NCBI GenBank assembly: GCA_031281025.1
Contig: JAITFY010000119.1
Location: forward strand, 1 to 32,299
DNA length: 32,299 nucleotides
Source of the DNA: Treponema sp.
GTDB lineage: Bacteria > Spirochaetota > Spirochaetia > Treponematales > Breznakiellaceae
Direction: 5' to 3'
The notes under the pieces were generated by a model. The model saw nothing but the letters and a program-made list of their open reading frames with translations, was not told the DNA's origin and ran no database searches. This document shows positions 8,022 through 16,451 of this stretch, in pieces. Both the position numbers and the translations under genes were made by a program. Every line of letters starts with the position of its first letter. Positions within the stretch are counted from its first letter, which is position 1.

Positions 8022-9419
8022 ATGATTGATAAATCAGCAGCCGCCAGCCGGCTTGGTACAGAACCTGTTGGTAAATTACTGTTAAAATTTTCCATCCCCG
8101 CGATTACCGGAATGCTTGCCACTGCGCTGTATAATGTAGTAGATCGTATCTTTATTGGTCATGCTGTAAACGAAATTGCCCTTGGCGGTATTTCCCTTGT
8201 GCTTCCCTTGATGACTATTGGTATGGCTTTTGCCATGCTTTTTGGAATAGGGGCTGCAAACATGATTTCCTTGCGGCTGGGGCAGGGCAAAAAACATGAA
8301 GCAGAAAACGGTCTTAACCATTGTTTTCTTTTGCTGGCAGGTACTGGCATTTTTTTGCTGGCAGCAGGACTTTGTTTTCTTGATCCAGTTCTTTCCCTGA
8401 TGGGTGCAGCAGACGGCAGTGAAGCGCTGGGTTATGCCAGAGATTATTTTCGCATAACACTTTATGGCTGTCCTTTTTTTCTGGTAAGTTTTGGGTTATC
8501 TCATTGTACAAGAGCGCAGGGTTTTCCAGGCATTACAATGATCGCAATGATACTTGGAGCAGTTCTTAATATTGTTTTTGATATTATTTTTATTTTGTGG
8601 TTTAATTGGGGTGTAGAAGGCGCAGCCTGGGCAACAGTTATTTCGCAGTTTATTTCGTCTGTTTATATTCTTCGTTTTATCCTAAGCAGCAAAGCTGTCG
8701 TTAAACTAAAAATAGGTTTATTTAAACCAAAACCTGCAATCATTATGCAGATAATGGCTTTGGGTTCGGCTCAAGCATTGCTTCAATTCCTGATATCTGT
8801 AGTACAAATTTTATACAACAAAAGCGCCGGCTGGTACGGAGAAATTTCGCTTGGAACGGCAAATGGCGGCGATATAGCTCTTTCTGGCATGAATATTACT
8901 GGTGTGATTTTGATGCTTATACTTATGCCTGTATTTGGCATCAATCAGGGAGCGCAGCCAATACTTGGCTACAACTATGGCGCTAAAATGTATGACCGTG
9001 TTTTACGTGCATATCTTAGCGCAATAACCGCTGCTACGTTTATTTGTATTGTTGGTTTTGTCATGGTTCAGATTTTCCCTGTGCAGCTGGTAAAATTGTT
9101 TGCGCCAAATGGAAGCCCTGCATTAATGGAATTCGCTCCAAGGGCAATGCGTACCATGATGATATTGATGCCTTTTGCCGGGTTTCTTGTTGTTTCTACC
9201 AATCTTTTTGTAGTAACAGGCCGTCCAAAAATATCGATTTTTCTGTCAATGTTAAGGCAATGTATTATTCTCATTCCATGTATTATTGTTTTTGGAAAAT
9301 TTTGGGGGCTTTGGGGTGTAATTGTTGCTACTCCGGTTGCTGACGGTTTTTCGTTGATTATAACCGGCGTTTTGATTTCTATTGAGCTTAAAAAACTGCG
9401 AAAAGTTTCCGGGAAGTAG
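8022..9419 (+). CDS. MATE-family efflux transporter
   Basis: This 466-residue membrane protein has the two MatE halves and about 12 helices. Typical motifs are visible: VGKLLLKFSIPAITGMLATALYNVVDRIFIGH at the start, then NLIVFDIIFILWFNWGVEGAAWATVISQ-like packing and QPILGYNYGAK in the second half, both common in NorM/MepA-type proteins. It should export cationic compounds using a Na+ or H+ gradient; the substrate is unknown. I start at the ATG at 8022. The open frame reaches back to 7941, but that would put 70 bp over the end of the preceding gene and add a Cys/Gly-rich lead unlike the family. The spacing suggests co-transcription with the MFS-HEAT gene. Confidence 0.9.
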   Translation: MIDKSAAASRLGTEPVGKLLLKFSIPAITGMLATALYNVVDRIFIGHAVNEIALGGISLVLPLMTIGMAFAMLFGIGAANMISLRLGQGKKHEAENGLNHCFLLLAGTGIFLLAAGLCFLDPVLSLMGAADGSEALGYARDYFRITLYGCPFFLVSFGLSHCTRAQGFPGITMIAMILGAVLNIVFDIIFILWFNWGVEGAAWATVISQFISSVYILRFILSSKAVVKLKIGLFKPKPAIIMQIMALGSAQALLQFLISVVQILYNKSAGWYGEISLGTANGGDIALSGMNITGVILMLILMPVFGINQGAQPILGYNYGAKMYDRVLRAYLSAITAATFICIVGFVMVQIFPVQLVKLFAPNGSPALMEFAPRAMRTMMILMPFAGFLVVSTNLFVVTGRPKISIFLSMLRQCIILIPCIIVFGKFWGLWGVIVATPVADGFSLIITGVLISIELKKLRKVSGK

Positions 9420-9500
9420 CTAGTATTTCTGATATCCGTGGTAGAGCAGGAGGAGTACATAGTAATTATGATACAGGATTACCATTCATTTCCAAACATC

Positions 9501-9529
9501 TTGACGTAACAAAAAAGTTTCTGTAGCGT
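9501..9529 (+). promoter_or_regulatory. Candidate promoter of the PBP gene
   Basis: TTGACG (9501-9506), a 17-nt spacer and TAGCGT (9524-9529) lie in the 119-bp gap after the MATE gene. The -10 keeps only the three most important positions (TA...T). It ends 9 nt before the ATG. No Shine-Dalgarno sequence is visible at a proper distance. Confidence 0.4.
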
Positions 9530-9538
9530 TATACATAT

Positions 9539-12277
9539 ATGGGTAGATACAGTGGGAGAGGAATAATCTCAATAATTTTTGTCAGATTAGTCATCGCTTT
9601 TACTATTATTATAGTCGTTTTTGTAGGAATTGGTCTGGGATTGTCCCTTGCAATGACCGCAAATATCAGAAATCAGGAGAATTTTGTTGAATTTGCGCCT
9701 GCTCTTCCAACCAGACTCCTGGATATTAACGGTACGCTTATTACTGAATTTGCCTCAGACGAAAAGAGGGAACTGGTTTCGATCAGCGAATTGCCCAGAC
9801 ATTTAATCCATGCAGTTCTTGCGCGGGAAGATCCGGATTTTTATAACCACAAAGGTTTTAGCCTTAGGGGTATTGCCCGGGCTGCCTGGGGACAGTTAAG
9901 CGGCAAAAGTTTGGGCGGCGGCTCTACAATTACTCAACAGGTAGCAGGTACACTGTACACTAACCGCAGCGAACGGACTATCAGGCGCAAGGTCAGAGAG
10001 CTATGGTGGGCATTTCAGATAGAACGTCGTTATTCAAAGGACGAGATTCTGGAAATCTATCTTAATTATATGCCGATGGGGCCGGGTACTTATGGTGTCG
10101 AAACAGCAAGCAGGTATTTCTTTGGTCATAGCGCAAGAGATGTCAGCATTGCCGAAGCCGCAGTTCTTGCAGTTTTACTTTCCGGCCCAAACCGTTTTGA
10201 TCCTTTAAGAAATCCGAATCTTGCCATGGACCGGCAGCATTTTGTGCTTGAACGAATGGTTTATTTTGGTTATGCCGACAAAGATGAAGCAGAAGCTTCT
10301 TATGCTGAATACTGGGAAAACTTTGATTGGACAAGACCCTCTCTTTCGGCGTATCTGACTCGTGAAGATAGAGCTCCGTGGTTTAGTGAATATGTACGCC
10401 GTGAACTTGATTCACTGATGTATGGCACAATGGATTATTACCGCGATGGTTACGTTGTACATACAACGCTTAACCTGGCTCATCAGGAAGCAGCAGAAAG
10501 AATCATGGCACAGGGGCTGGAAAGAGCCAACAGGGAATATGCTGCAACAAGCAGAAGAGGCAATTTTTCGGCAGAACGGAGAATCATGCCCATTGTTGAT
10601 TTATTGACACTGGCTTTTGATATTACAGATATCCGCAATATTGCATTTACACAAAATGAAGCAAGAGCAGCTTCCCGCTATTCAGGGGTAATCAATCCAA
10701 TTGTAGATTTGGCAGCTCTTGCCTTTGATATTCCTGAATTAAAAGATATAACCAGTCATGGTTTTGACAGAATGAGAGAGCGTACTCAACAAACTGTGGT
10801 AGAAGGCGCATTAGTTTCAATAGAAAATGAAACCGGATATATAGTTGCAATTGTCGGCGGTTCCAGATTTGATGAATCGAATCAGTTGATACGCGCAAGC
10901 CAGGCCAATGTTCAGACAGGTTCTGCAATTAAACCTTTGTATTATTCCGCAGCTCTTGATACCCGCAGATTTACGGCGGCATCCATGATTTACGATGAGC
11001 CGGTTGTTTTTTTTAATGACGATAATACGCTTTATGTACCAACAAACTATGCAGGAAGATGGAGAGGCTCTATTCTTATGTTTGATGCGTTATCTTTATC
11101 TTTAAATATTCCATCCATTACGATTATGGAATCAATAGGATTTGATGCTTCAATCAACAGGTCTGCTACGCTTTTAGGTTATACCGATGAAGGTACTATC
11201 CGCAGGCTTTTCCCGCGTGTTTATCCATTGGCGCTTGGTGTTACTTCTACATCGCCTTTACGAATGGCAAGAGCATTTGCGATTTTTGGAAATGAAGGGC
11301 GTGATGTTACCCCAATTGCAATTCGCACAATAGAGGATCGTAATGGCAGAGTTGTTTTTGATGTTGAAAGAGATGTGCGGCAAAGACAGCAGAGGGCAGG
11401 AGCCAGAAATCAGGTTGTTAGTCCTCAGAATGCTTTTATTATGACAAGAATGATGGAGTTTGCCGGGACATCAGGTACTCTTACAGGCGGAACAGGAGGC
11501 GGCAGATTTATTTTTAGGAATGAAGATGGCACGACGTTCAGGATGCCTGTAGCCGGTAAAACCGGAACTACTCAAAACTGGACTGATGCATGGACAATAG
11601 GGTATACCCCCTACTATACCACGGCAGTTTGGTTTGGTTTTGACAGACTTGGTAATTCTTTGGGTATTTCGCAAACAGGCGCAGCGCTTGCTGCTCCCGT
11701 TTGGGGTGACATGATGCGTGAATTACACATAGGCCTGCCTCAAAGAAATTGGGTAAGACCATCAGGCATTGTTGATGTAACTGTTTGTAGAAAGTCAGGC
11801 CGGTTAAGAAATGCGCATTGTAATGAAGGAGCGGTAACACTGCCGTTTATGGTAGGAACCGCACCAGGTACTGTTTGCACTATTCACGGAGATTCTACTT
11901 TTCGGCCAATTCCGGTTGCCAGTAGCATGTTTGGTGTAGATGATGCTTTGTTGGGAGCACTATCTCCATTGCCCCCATTGCCGGACATATTCTCAGATTT
12001 TCAAATTATTCCGCCAAGAAGCAGCCAGGATAATCAAAGAACTGATCCGAATCCCAGAATAGAAACAAGAACCCCAATGTTAAACAATCCGTTTTTAGAT
12101 GATGATATAGACACAACACCTTCTGATATTATTCCAGTTAACGAACCTGATAATACAGAAAGCAGCTTGCCAGATAGACTGCCAGAAAGCATACCTGCTA
12201 TAATTCCCGAAACTACAAGATTTGTTACGCAAGATGAGAACGAAGACAATCTGCCTTCGTGGAATCCATTAGATTAA
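9539..12277 (+). CDS. Class A penicillin-binding protein (PBP1A-like)
   Basis: This is a bifunctional peptidoglycan synthase anchored by one N-terminal transmembrane helix (residues about 11-38). The glycosyltransferase domain (GT51, about 60-260) shows REDPDFYNHKGF with catalytic E97, GGGSTITQQ (127-134), the RKVRELWWAFQIER block (150-163) and EIYLNYMPMG (172-181). The transpeptidase domain shows the SxxK motif SAIK (catalytic S462), SLN (521-523) and KTGT (674-677). A C-terminal Pro/Asp-rich tail follows (about 775-912). Between the two enzymatic domains lies a roughly 60-residue insertion with a duplicated segment (351-368 and 387-404). The last 9 bp overlap the convergent nuclease gene. 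Several treponemal PBPs have long tails, so I do not assign a precise gene name. Confidence 0.95.
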   Translation: MGRYSGRGIISIIFVRLVIAFTIIIVVFVGIGLGLSLAMTANIRNQENFVEFAPALPTRLLDINGTLITEFASDEKRELVSISELPRHLIHAVLAREDPDFYNHKGFSLRGIARAAWGQLSGKSLGGGSTITQQVAGTLYTNRSERTIRRKVRELWWAFQIERRYSKDEILEIYLNYMPMGPGTYGVETASRYFFGHSARDVSIAEAAVLAVLLSGPNRFDPLRNPNLAMDRQHFVLERMVYFGYADKDEAEASYAEYWENFDWTRPSLSAYLTREDRAPWFSEYVRRELDSLMYGTMDYYRDGYVVHTTLNLAHQEAAERIMAQGLERANREYAATSRRGNFSAERRIMPIVDLLTLAFDITDIRNIAFTQNEARAASRYSGVINPIVDLAALAFDIPELKDITSHGFDRMRERTQQTVVEGALVSIENETGYIVAIVGGSRFDESNQLIRASQANVQTGSAIKPLYYSAALDTRRFTAASMIYDEPVVFFNDDNTLYVPTNYAGRWRGSILMFDALSLSLNIPSITIMESIGFDASINRSATLLGYTDEGTIRRLFPRVYPLALGVTSTSPLRMARAFAIFGNEGRDVTPIAIRTIEDRNGRVVFDVERDVRQRQQRAGARNQVVSPQNAFIMTRMMEFAGTSGTLTGGTGGGRFIFRNEDGTTFRMPVAGKTGTTQNWTDAWTIGYTPYYTTAVWFGFDRLGNSLGISQTGAALAAPVWGDMMRELHIGLPQRNWVRPSGIVDVTVCRKSGRLRNAHCNEGAVTLPFMVGTAPGTVCTIHGDSTFRPIPVASSMFGVDDALLGALSPLPPLPDIFSDFQIIPPRSSQDNQRTDPNPRIETRTPMLNNPFLDDDIDTTPSDIIPVNEPDNTESSLPDRLPESIPAIIPETTRFVTQDENEDNLPSWNPLD

Positions 12278-14176
12278 GCTAAGGTTAAAGATCGCTTCTT
12301 TGCGCGGGATGTTTACGGATTTTAAAACTAACTTGACGTTTTCGTTTGGTTGTACATCCTTCTGTACAGGAACTTGTGTTTCCAGAGCAAGTGAAGGTAT
12401 TATCACCTGCATTCGATTTCCTTTATTTTCCAGAGTGACAGCATCCCAAACAGAATCTTTTTTATCACTGAGATAGACCATTATCCAGTGACTGTTGGAT
12501 GCACGTTCCGCCTGACTGGCAGCAACAGCAGCTGCTTCACTAAAGCCAAGACGCGCAGAAATTTCGTCAATGCCAAGCACTGGTTCTCCGCGAAGAAAAG
12601 CGCGTAATTGCAAGTGTGCAAGAAGATCTGTGTAACGGCGCAGCGGGCTTGTAACCTGCGTGTAAATGTCGAGCCCCAAACCCTGATGGCAGCCAGGTTT
12701 GGTCGAAAAGATACGCGGCCTCATGCCGCGGCGTAGCTGCCAGGAACCTGCAAGGCCGGATGGAACTGCTTTCTGAATTTCCACATCCTGGCTGATATAC
12801 GGGAATGGGATATCTTTTGAAGCAGCCCAGCTCCCCGCTCCTTCACCGGCTGCAATCATGCACTCTCTTACCATGGAAGCCGAACGGTAGTTTAAAACAG
12901 GTTCAATTTTTACATTTTCATTATTAACAGTTATGTGAACATCCGGCAATTCAATGTTCACCGCTCCCTGATTGCAGCGGCGTGAATAAATACGTTGTGA
13001 CAATTCATAAAGTGCGCGTAAAACATTTGCATCGGGAGTGTCTGCGCTGTCCATTTCTCTGTCTGCTTCTTCGTAGGTAATCCGGCGTACCTTTATAATC
13101 GAAGGAAAAATATCTGTATTTGTTACAGTTCCGCTTTTGTCAACTGTCATTTTAAAAGTAAGCGTTAATGATTTTTCTGATTCCTTTAGCTTAAACAACT
13201 CAAGAGTTTCTTCGGATAACATCCTGATAATGTTTTCTGGAAGATAAAGGGTAACTCCTCTTTCGCGTGCTTCTTTTTCTGCAGGACAATCAAAGGAGAT
13301 AGACGCTGCAGGATCTGCAACATGAACATAGAGTATACTTTCTTCCGGAGTTTTTTCTATCGAGATGGCATCGTCCGGGTCATTGCTCCAGGGACTGTCA
13401 ATGGCGAACGCGGCAAGGTGACACAGATCGCTGCGCTCTTCATGCTCTGGAGCATCGGGACAAATACTTGCGCTGCTTTGCGAAATACCATAGCGGCAAG
13501 GATGAGGGTTTGTCTCTTTTGTCCAGAAGCCGGTTTTAAGGAGCAGTGAATGAGCATCTTCGGGAGTTTCGCTAATTCCCAGGTCCTTCATGGTGCGGCT
13601 TTTTACGGATTTTCCAAGAGCAAGCGCTTCCACGTCCTGAAAAAAACGGAGCTGCTGTGCCAAACAATCGGGAGCGATAAGATTTGTACCGGATTTTTTT
13701 AAAAAGATTTTTATTTGTTCCAAAAAAAGACTGCGTTCATCTGTTTCACGCAATTTTTCACTTCGTTTTTTTTCTTCTGATTCAACTTCATTTTTGGATC
13801 TAGGTATCATTGCTTCGATAGTACCGGAAAAATAAAGACCATCCTGCAGCAGGGAGTATATAGCAAACGTCGAAGCTGGTGTGTATTCATTACAAATTAA
13901 GGATGCCAATTCTTTTAAGGAGACAGATACTGCATCATCTGAAAGCAGCTCCCACGCTTCTATAACCGCTTCATCTGACCACTTGATAGAAACAATGCTG
14001 GAACTGTCAATATCTTTAAAATTTTTCACAGGTCCCGGATGCAGCTGCAAAATGTCTTTATCCCTGACCTTTAGTTGTTCGTTATTCTGAAGAGTAATTG
14101 TAATTTTCCCATCCGCCCGGTCTTTTACAATAGCAGGTTTCCCCTTGTAAATTACAAGCGCTCCATCTTTAATCAT
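12269..14176 (-). CDS. RNase II/R-family (RNB domain) 3'-5' exoribonuclease
   Basis: This 635-residue protein is built around an RNB domain, which degrades single-stranded RNA from the 3' end. The metal-binding cluster is FAIDSPWSNDPDDAISI, with D260, D266, D268 and D269 matching the D-x5-D-x-D-D pattern. The second RNB signature, TSPLRRYTDLLAHLQLR, is also clear and carries the conserved arginines. The N-terminal ~240 residues are less conserved and include a highly charged stretch (127-150). A short beta-rich C-terminus could be a reduced S1-like domain. It is shorter than classical RNase R (about 750-800 residues), so I give no gene symbol. The gene starts with ATG directly after a perfect -10 and has no Shine-Dalgarno sequence. 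Confidence 0.9.
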   Translation of the reverse strand: MIKDGALVIYKGKPAIVKDRADGKITITLQNNEQLKVRDKDILQLHPGPVKNFKDIDSSSIVSIKWSDEAVIEAWELLSDDAVSVSLKELASLICNEYTPASTFAIYSLLQDGLYFSGTIEAMIPRSKNEVESEEKKRSEKLRETDERSLFLEQIKIFLKKSGTNLIAPDCLAQQLRFFQDVEALALGKSVKSRTMKDLGISETPEDAHSLLLKTGFWTKETNPHPCRYGISQSSASICPDAPEHEERSDLCHLAAFAIDSPWSNDPDDAISIEKTPEESILYVHVADPAASISFDCPAEKEARERGVTLYLPENIIRMLSEETLELFKLKESEKSLTLTFKMTVDKSGTVTNTDIFPSIIKVRRITYEEADREMDSADTPDANVLRALYELSQRIYSRRCNQGAVNIELPDVHITVNNENVKIEPVLNYRSASMVRECMIAAGEGAGSWAASKDIPFPYISQDVEIQKAVPSGLAGSWQLRRGMRPRIFSTKPGCHQGLGLDIYTQVTSPLRRYTDLLAHLQLRAFLRGEPVLGIDEISARLGFSEAAAVAASQAERASNSHWIMVYLSDKKDSVWDAVTLENKGNRMQVIIPSLALETQVPVQKDVQPNENVKLVLKSVNIPRKEAIFNLSLI

Positions 14177-14182
14177 TTTATC

Positions 14183-14188
14183 ATTATA
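14183..14188 (-). promoter_or_regulatory. -10 element of the RNB nuclease gene
   Basis: On the minus strand a perfect TATAAT ends 6 nt (GATAAA) before the ATG at 14176. The -35 region is weak (TTTTAA at 17-nt spacing). No ribosome-binding site fits in the predicted leader, so translation is expected to begin at or very near the 5' end of the mRNA. Confidence 0.55.
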
Positions 14189-14227
14189 ATTGAGTGTAGT
14201 AATATTTAAAAGGTATATTTACGCAAA

Positions 14228-15082
14228 TTAAATTGCTTCCACATAGACATATTCGCGTAATTCTTCTGCGTGGGTGCGGATTTTTCTTAATGCCCGCATT
14301 TCAATTTGGCGGACAGATTCGGGAGAAATATCCATCTTGTTGCCTATTTCCCTTAAAGTATAATACTCACTGCCGTTTAACTGAAAACGATAATTGATGA
14401 TTCGCCGCTCTCTGTCTTTCAATTTATTTAAAATGCGCATAGTGCCGTCACGTGATACCTGCTTCATAAGGTATTGTTCCGGGCTATAGGTATAATCTTC
14501 ATGAATGTCCATAACACTAACAGAGCTGTCACTATAATCAAATGGAATAGATTCAGACGCTATATTGGTAAAAGAATCGACATCTTTAACAGGAATTCCC
14601 AGTTCTTTGGCAATATCGATATTTGTCGGCTGATGCATTAAGGTTTGGCACAAAGAATGGTATGTTTGCTGAATTCTTCGCAAAGTTTCTTCTTTTCGCT
14701 GTGGTAAACGGACAATACGCTGCTTGTTGGTAATATAGCGGGTAATAAACTGCCTAATCCACCAGCTTGCATACGTGCAAAAACGAACGTTTTTTCTATA
14801 ATCGTATTTTCCTGCAGCCTGGAGCAAACCAATGTTTCCTTCCTGAATGATGTCCATAAGGGAGGCTTTTGATACATTGTATAAACTGGCAATTTTCACT
14901 ACAAGCCGTAAATTGGAATTTACCAGCTTATGCAACGCAATTTGCGAAACTCCTTTACTTCCATTTTGAATCTTCCTGGATAATTCCAATTCTTCTTCAA
15001 ACGATAAAAGAGGATAAACTTTTATCTGTTTAAAGTAAAAATCGAGTAAGTTTTCATTAGATTTAGGCGCTTTTTTATGCAT
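14228..15082 (-). CDS. Sigma-70 family RNA polymerase sigma factor (group 2-like)
   Basis: This 284-residue factor contains region 1.2 (LLDFYFKQIKVYPLLSFEEELELSRKI), region 2 (NLRLVVKIASLYNVSKASLMDIIQEGNIGLLQAAGKYDYRKNVRFCTYASWWIRQFITRYI, including the 2.3/2.4 promoter-melting segment), region 3 (about 135-180) and region 4 (YTLREIGNKMDISPESVRQIEMRALRKIR, the -35-binding helix-turn-helix). Region 1.1 and the long non-conserved insert of primary sigma factors are missing, so it is probably an alternative (RpoS/SigA-like group 2) factor rather than the housekeeping RpoD. I start at 15082, because GGGAG lies 6 nt before this ATG. An ATG at 15100 lacks a ribosome site. An upstream -24/-12-like element may place it under sigma-54. 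Confidence 0.9.
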   Translation of the reverse strand: MHKKAPKSNENLLDFYFKQIKVYPLLSFEEELELSRKIQNGSKGVSQIALHKLVNSNLRLVVKIASLYNVSKASLMDIIQEGNIGLLQAAGKYDYRKNVRFCTYASWWIRQFITRYITNKQRIVRLPQRKEETLRRIQQTYHSLCQTLMHQPTNIDIAKELGIPVKDVDSFTNIASESIPFDYSDSSVSVMDIHEDYTYSPEQYLMKQVSRDGTMRILNKLKDRERRIINYRFQLNGSEYYTLREIGNKMDISPESVRQIEMRALRKIRTHAEELREYVYVEAI

Positions 15083-15104
15083 TATAAACTCCCAATACAT
15101 ATAT

Positions 15105-15120
15105 AGCAGAATCTATGCCA
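15105..15120 (-). promoter_or_regulatory. Candidate sigma-54 (-24/-12) promoter of the sigma factor gene
   Basis: On the minus strand TGGCATAGATTCTGCT has the GG-N10-GC spacing of RpoN promoters and matches the consensus TGGCAC-N5-TTGCW at all but two of its fixed positions. A start about 12 nt downstream falls near 15095, just before GGGAG (15089-15093) and the ATG at 15082. A sigma-70 alternative, TTGGCA with TATTGG 18 nt later, cannot be excluded. Confidence 0.45.
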
Positions 15121-15246
15121 AGCTAGCCCATATTCGGAAAACGCATATAACTCCTTGCTGTATAAGGAATTAAGTTAAAATATTTTATGTTTAGTTTTTT
15201 TTAATTTTATATTACTGTATTGTTTTTTATACATTTGTTATAGTTT

Positions 15247-15275
15247 TTGTATAAGATTTTAGCTCTTCCTATAGT
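15247..15275 (+). promoter_or_regulatory. Promoter of the unrecognised gene / yciO pair
   Basis: TTGTAT (15247-15252), a 17-nt spacer and TATAGT (15270-15275) lie in a very AT-rich 208-bp divergent intergenic region after the sigma factor start. The predicted start is about 8-9 nt before the ATG at 15291. No Shine-Dalgarno sequence is evident. Confidence 0.4.
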
Positions 15276-15290
15276 AATAATTGTTTTTAA

Positions 15291-15752
15291 ATGATATATT
15301 TGAGCATGGCTTGTGGAATTACTGCGACGGAAAAAAACGGGGATGTTTACTATTTTGTACAATGGTCTGTACTTTCCAAAGCAGATCGTTATGAAATTAT
15401 CAAAAAAGTCCCTGCTCTTGCCGGAGTTTTTGAAGTCTACTGGATGGACGAAAAAAAACGCCTTAGATTGTTTATTATAGGAAAAACCGATTACGGAGGA
15501 CTGCGAAGCGAATTACGCAGGGTTATAGATCCCGAATTGTGCAGAGGTGACGAAAAAGCCATAAAAATACTGGAAGAAAAAGAGATGTGGTATCGTTATG
15601 CCCCCACAGATTCTTCCAATGTTATGGCAGATATAAATTGGTATTATATGCAAAACTATTTTCCGGAAAATAAAACTATAAAAAATTCCGGACGTTATCA
15701 AAACATTTTCCTAAAAGAATCCGCTCCCGATAAATTAATGTGGGTTCCATGA
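15291..15752 (+). CDS. Unrecognised small protein, coupled to the YciO gene
   Basis: I do not recognise this 153-residue protein. It has no signal peptide or membrane segment and looks like a compact soluble alpha/beta protein. Two strand-like stretches (DVYYFVQW, KRLRLFIIG) flank charged helices, and it is rich in Tyr, Trp and Lys. The start is uncertain: ATG at 15291 or, five codons later, at 15306. Neither has a ribosome site. The stop codon overlaps the start of the next gene (ATGA at 15749-15752), so translation is probably coupled and its job may relate to that protein. Composition and codon use look like the neighbours, giving no sign of recent transfer. Confidence 0.75.
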   Translation: MIYLSMACGITATEKNGDVYYFVQWSVLSKADRYEIIKKVPALAGVFEVYWMDEKKRLRLFIIGKTDYGGLRSELRRVIDPELCRGDEKAIKILEEKEMWYRYAPTDSSNVMADINWYYMQNYFPENKTIKNSGRYQNIFLKESAPDKLMWVP

Positions 15753-16417
15753 TCGAATATATAGTACCTTCTAATATTGATGACAGGATATTACGTCGTG
15801 CTGCGAAATTACTGGAGGATGGAGGATTGGTTGCTCTTCCTACAGATACCAGCTGGAGTATTGTTTGTTCAATTAAATCCCGCGCGGGTGTTAAAAAACT
15901 AAGAAAGTTTTCGGGGGAAAGGGACGAGAGGCACTTTACCCTTTTGTGTTCAAGTATTTCTCAGTTTGCAGAAGTTTGCAAATTGGATAATACCCGGTAC
16001 AGGTTAATAAACCGTCTTTCTCCCGGTCCTTATGTATTTATCCTAAAGACACTATCAGGAACCGAGAAATTTTTGGATATCCGCCGTCAGGAACTTGGAG
16101 TGCGTATTCCAGATTACCCGGTACCAATCCGCTTGATAGAAACTTTGAATCATCCGCTTTATTCGATAACAGCAAAAAAAAGCATGACAGGCAGCGAAAA
16201 AATGGAAGATGCTGGTGAAGAGATCAAACCTGGTTTGCTTCCGTCAATCCCCGAAGACGAACTCTTTGAAAGCGGCTGGGAACTTGAAGACATTGACGGG
16301 CTTGATCTGATCCTGGACAGCGGAGAAGAGCGGGAACGCATTTTTTCTACGATTCTTGATATGTGTGAGGATGAGATCAATGTATTGCGCCAGGGGGCAG
16401 GGCAGTGGCCTATTTGA
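15749..16417 (+). CDS. Sua5/YciO/YrdC-family protein, YciO-like
   Basis: The YrdC fold is recognisable: GGLVALPTDTSWSIVCSI near the N-terminus (PTDT motif), HFTLLCSSISQF, LSPGPYVFILK (PGP motif) and LGVRIPDYPVPIRLIETL. YrdC/TsaC makes threonylcarbamoyl-AMP for t6A tRNA modification. This sequence resembles the YciO branch instead: the KxR and SAN sites of TsaC are altered (KKSMTGSE), HFTLLC replaces the usual segment, and the ending resembles YciO's long C-terminus (DGLDLILDSGEE, LRQGAG). The role of YciO is less settled, so I do not name it tsaC. Starting at 15749 gives a 4-bp overlap with the preceding gene. The longer frame from 15740 adds only three residues. Confidence 0.85.
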   Translation: MIEYIVPSNIDDRILRRAAKLLEDGGLVALPTDTSWSIVCSIKSRAGVKKLRKFSGERDERHFTLLCSSISQFAEVCKLDNTRYRLINRLSPGPYVFILKTLSGTEKFLDIRRQELGVRIPDYPVPIRLIETLNHPLYSITAKKSMTGSEKMEDAGEEIKPGLLPSIPEDELFESGWELEDIDGLDLILDSGEERERIFSTILDMCEDEINVLRQGAGQWPI

Positions 16418-16442
16418 ACATTAAAGCAAGTTAGATTATATT
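16414..16442 (+). promoter_or_regulatory. Promoter of the cardiolipin synthase gene
   Basis: TTGAAC (16414-16419), a 17-nt spacer and TATATT (16437-16442) precede the ATG at 16452 by 9 nt. The -35 overlaps the stop of the yciO-like gene. The predicted 5' leader is 0-3 nt, and no Shine-Dalgarno sequence is present. Confidence 0.5.
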
Positions 16443-16451
16443 TACATATAG

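Noticed and set aside
9468-9509. 13-codon frame after AGGAGG in the gap before the PBP gene
   Set aside because: AGGAGG is about 14 nt from the ATG, too far for a normal ribosome site, and the frame would end just inside the predicted promoter.
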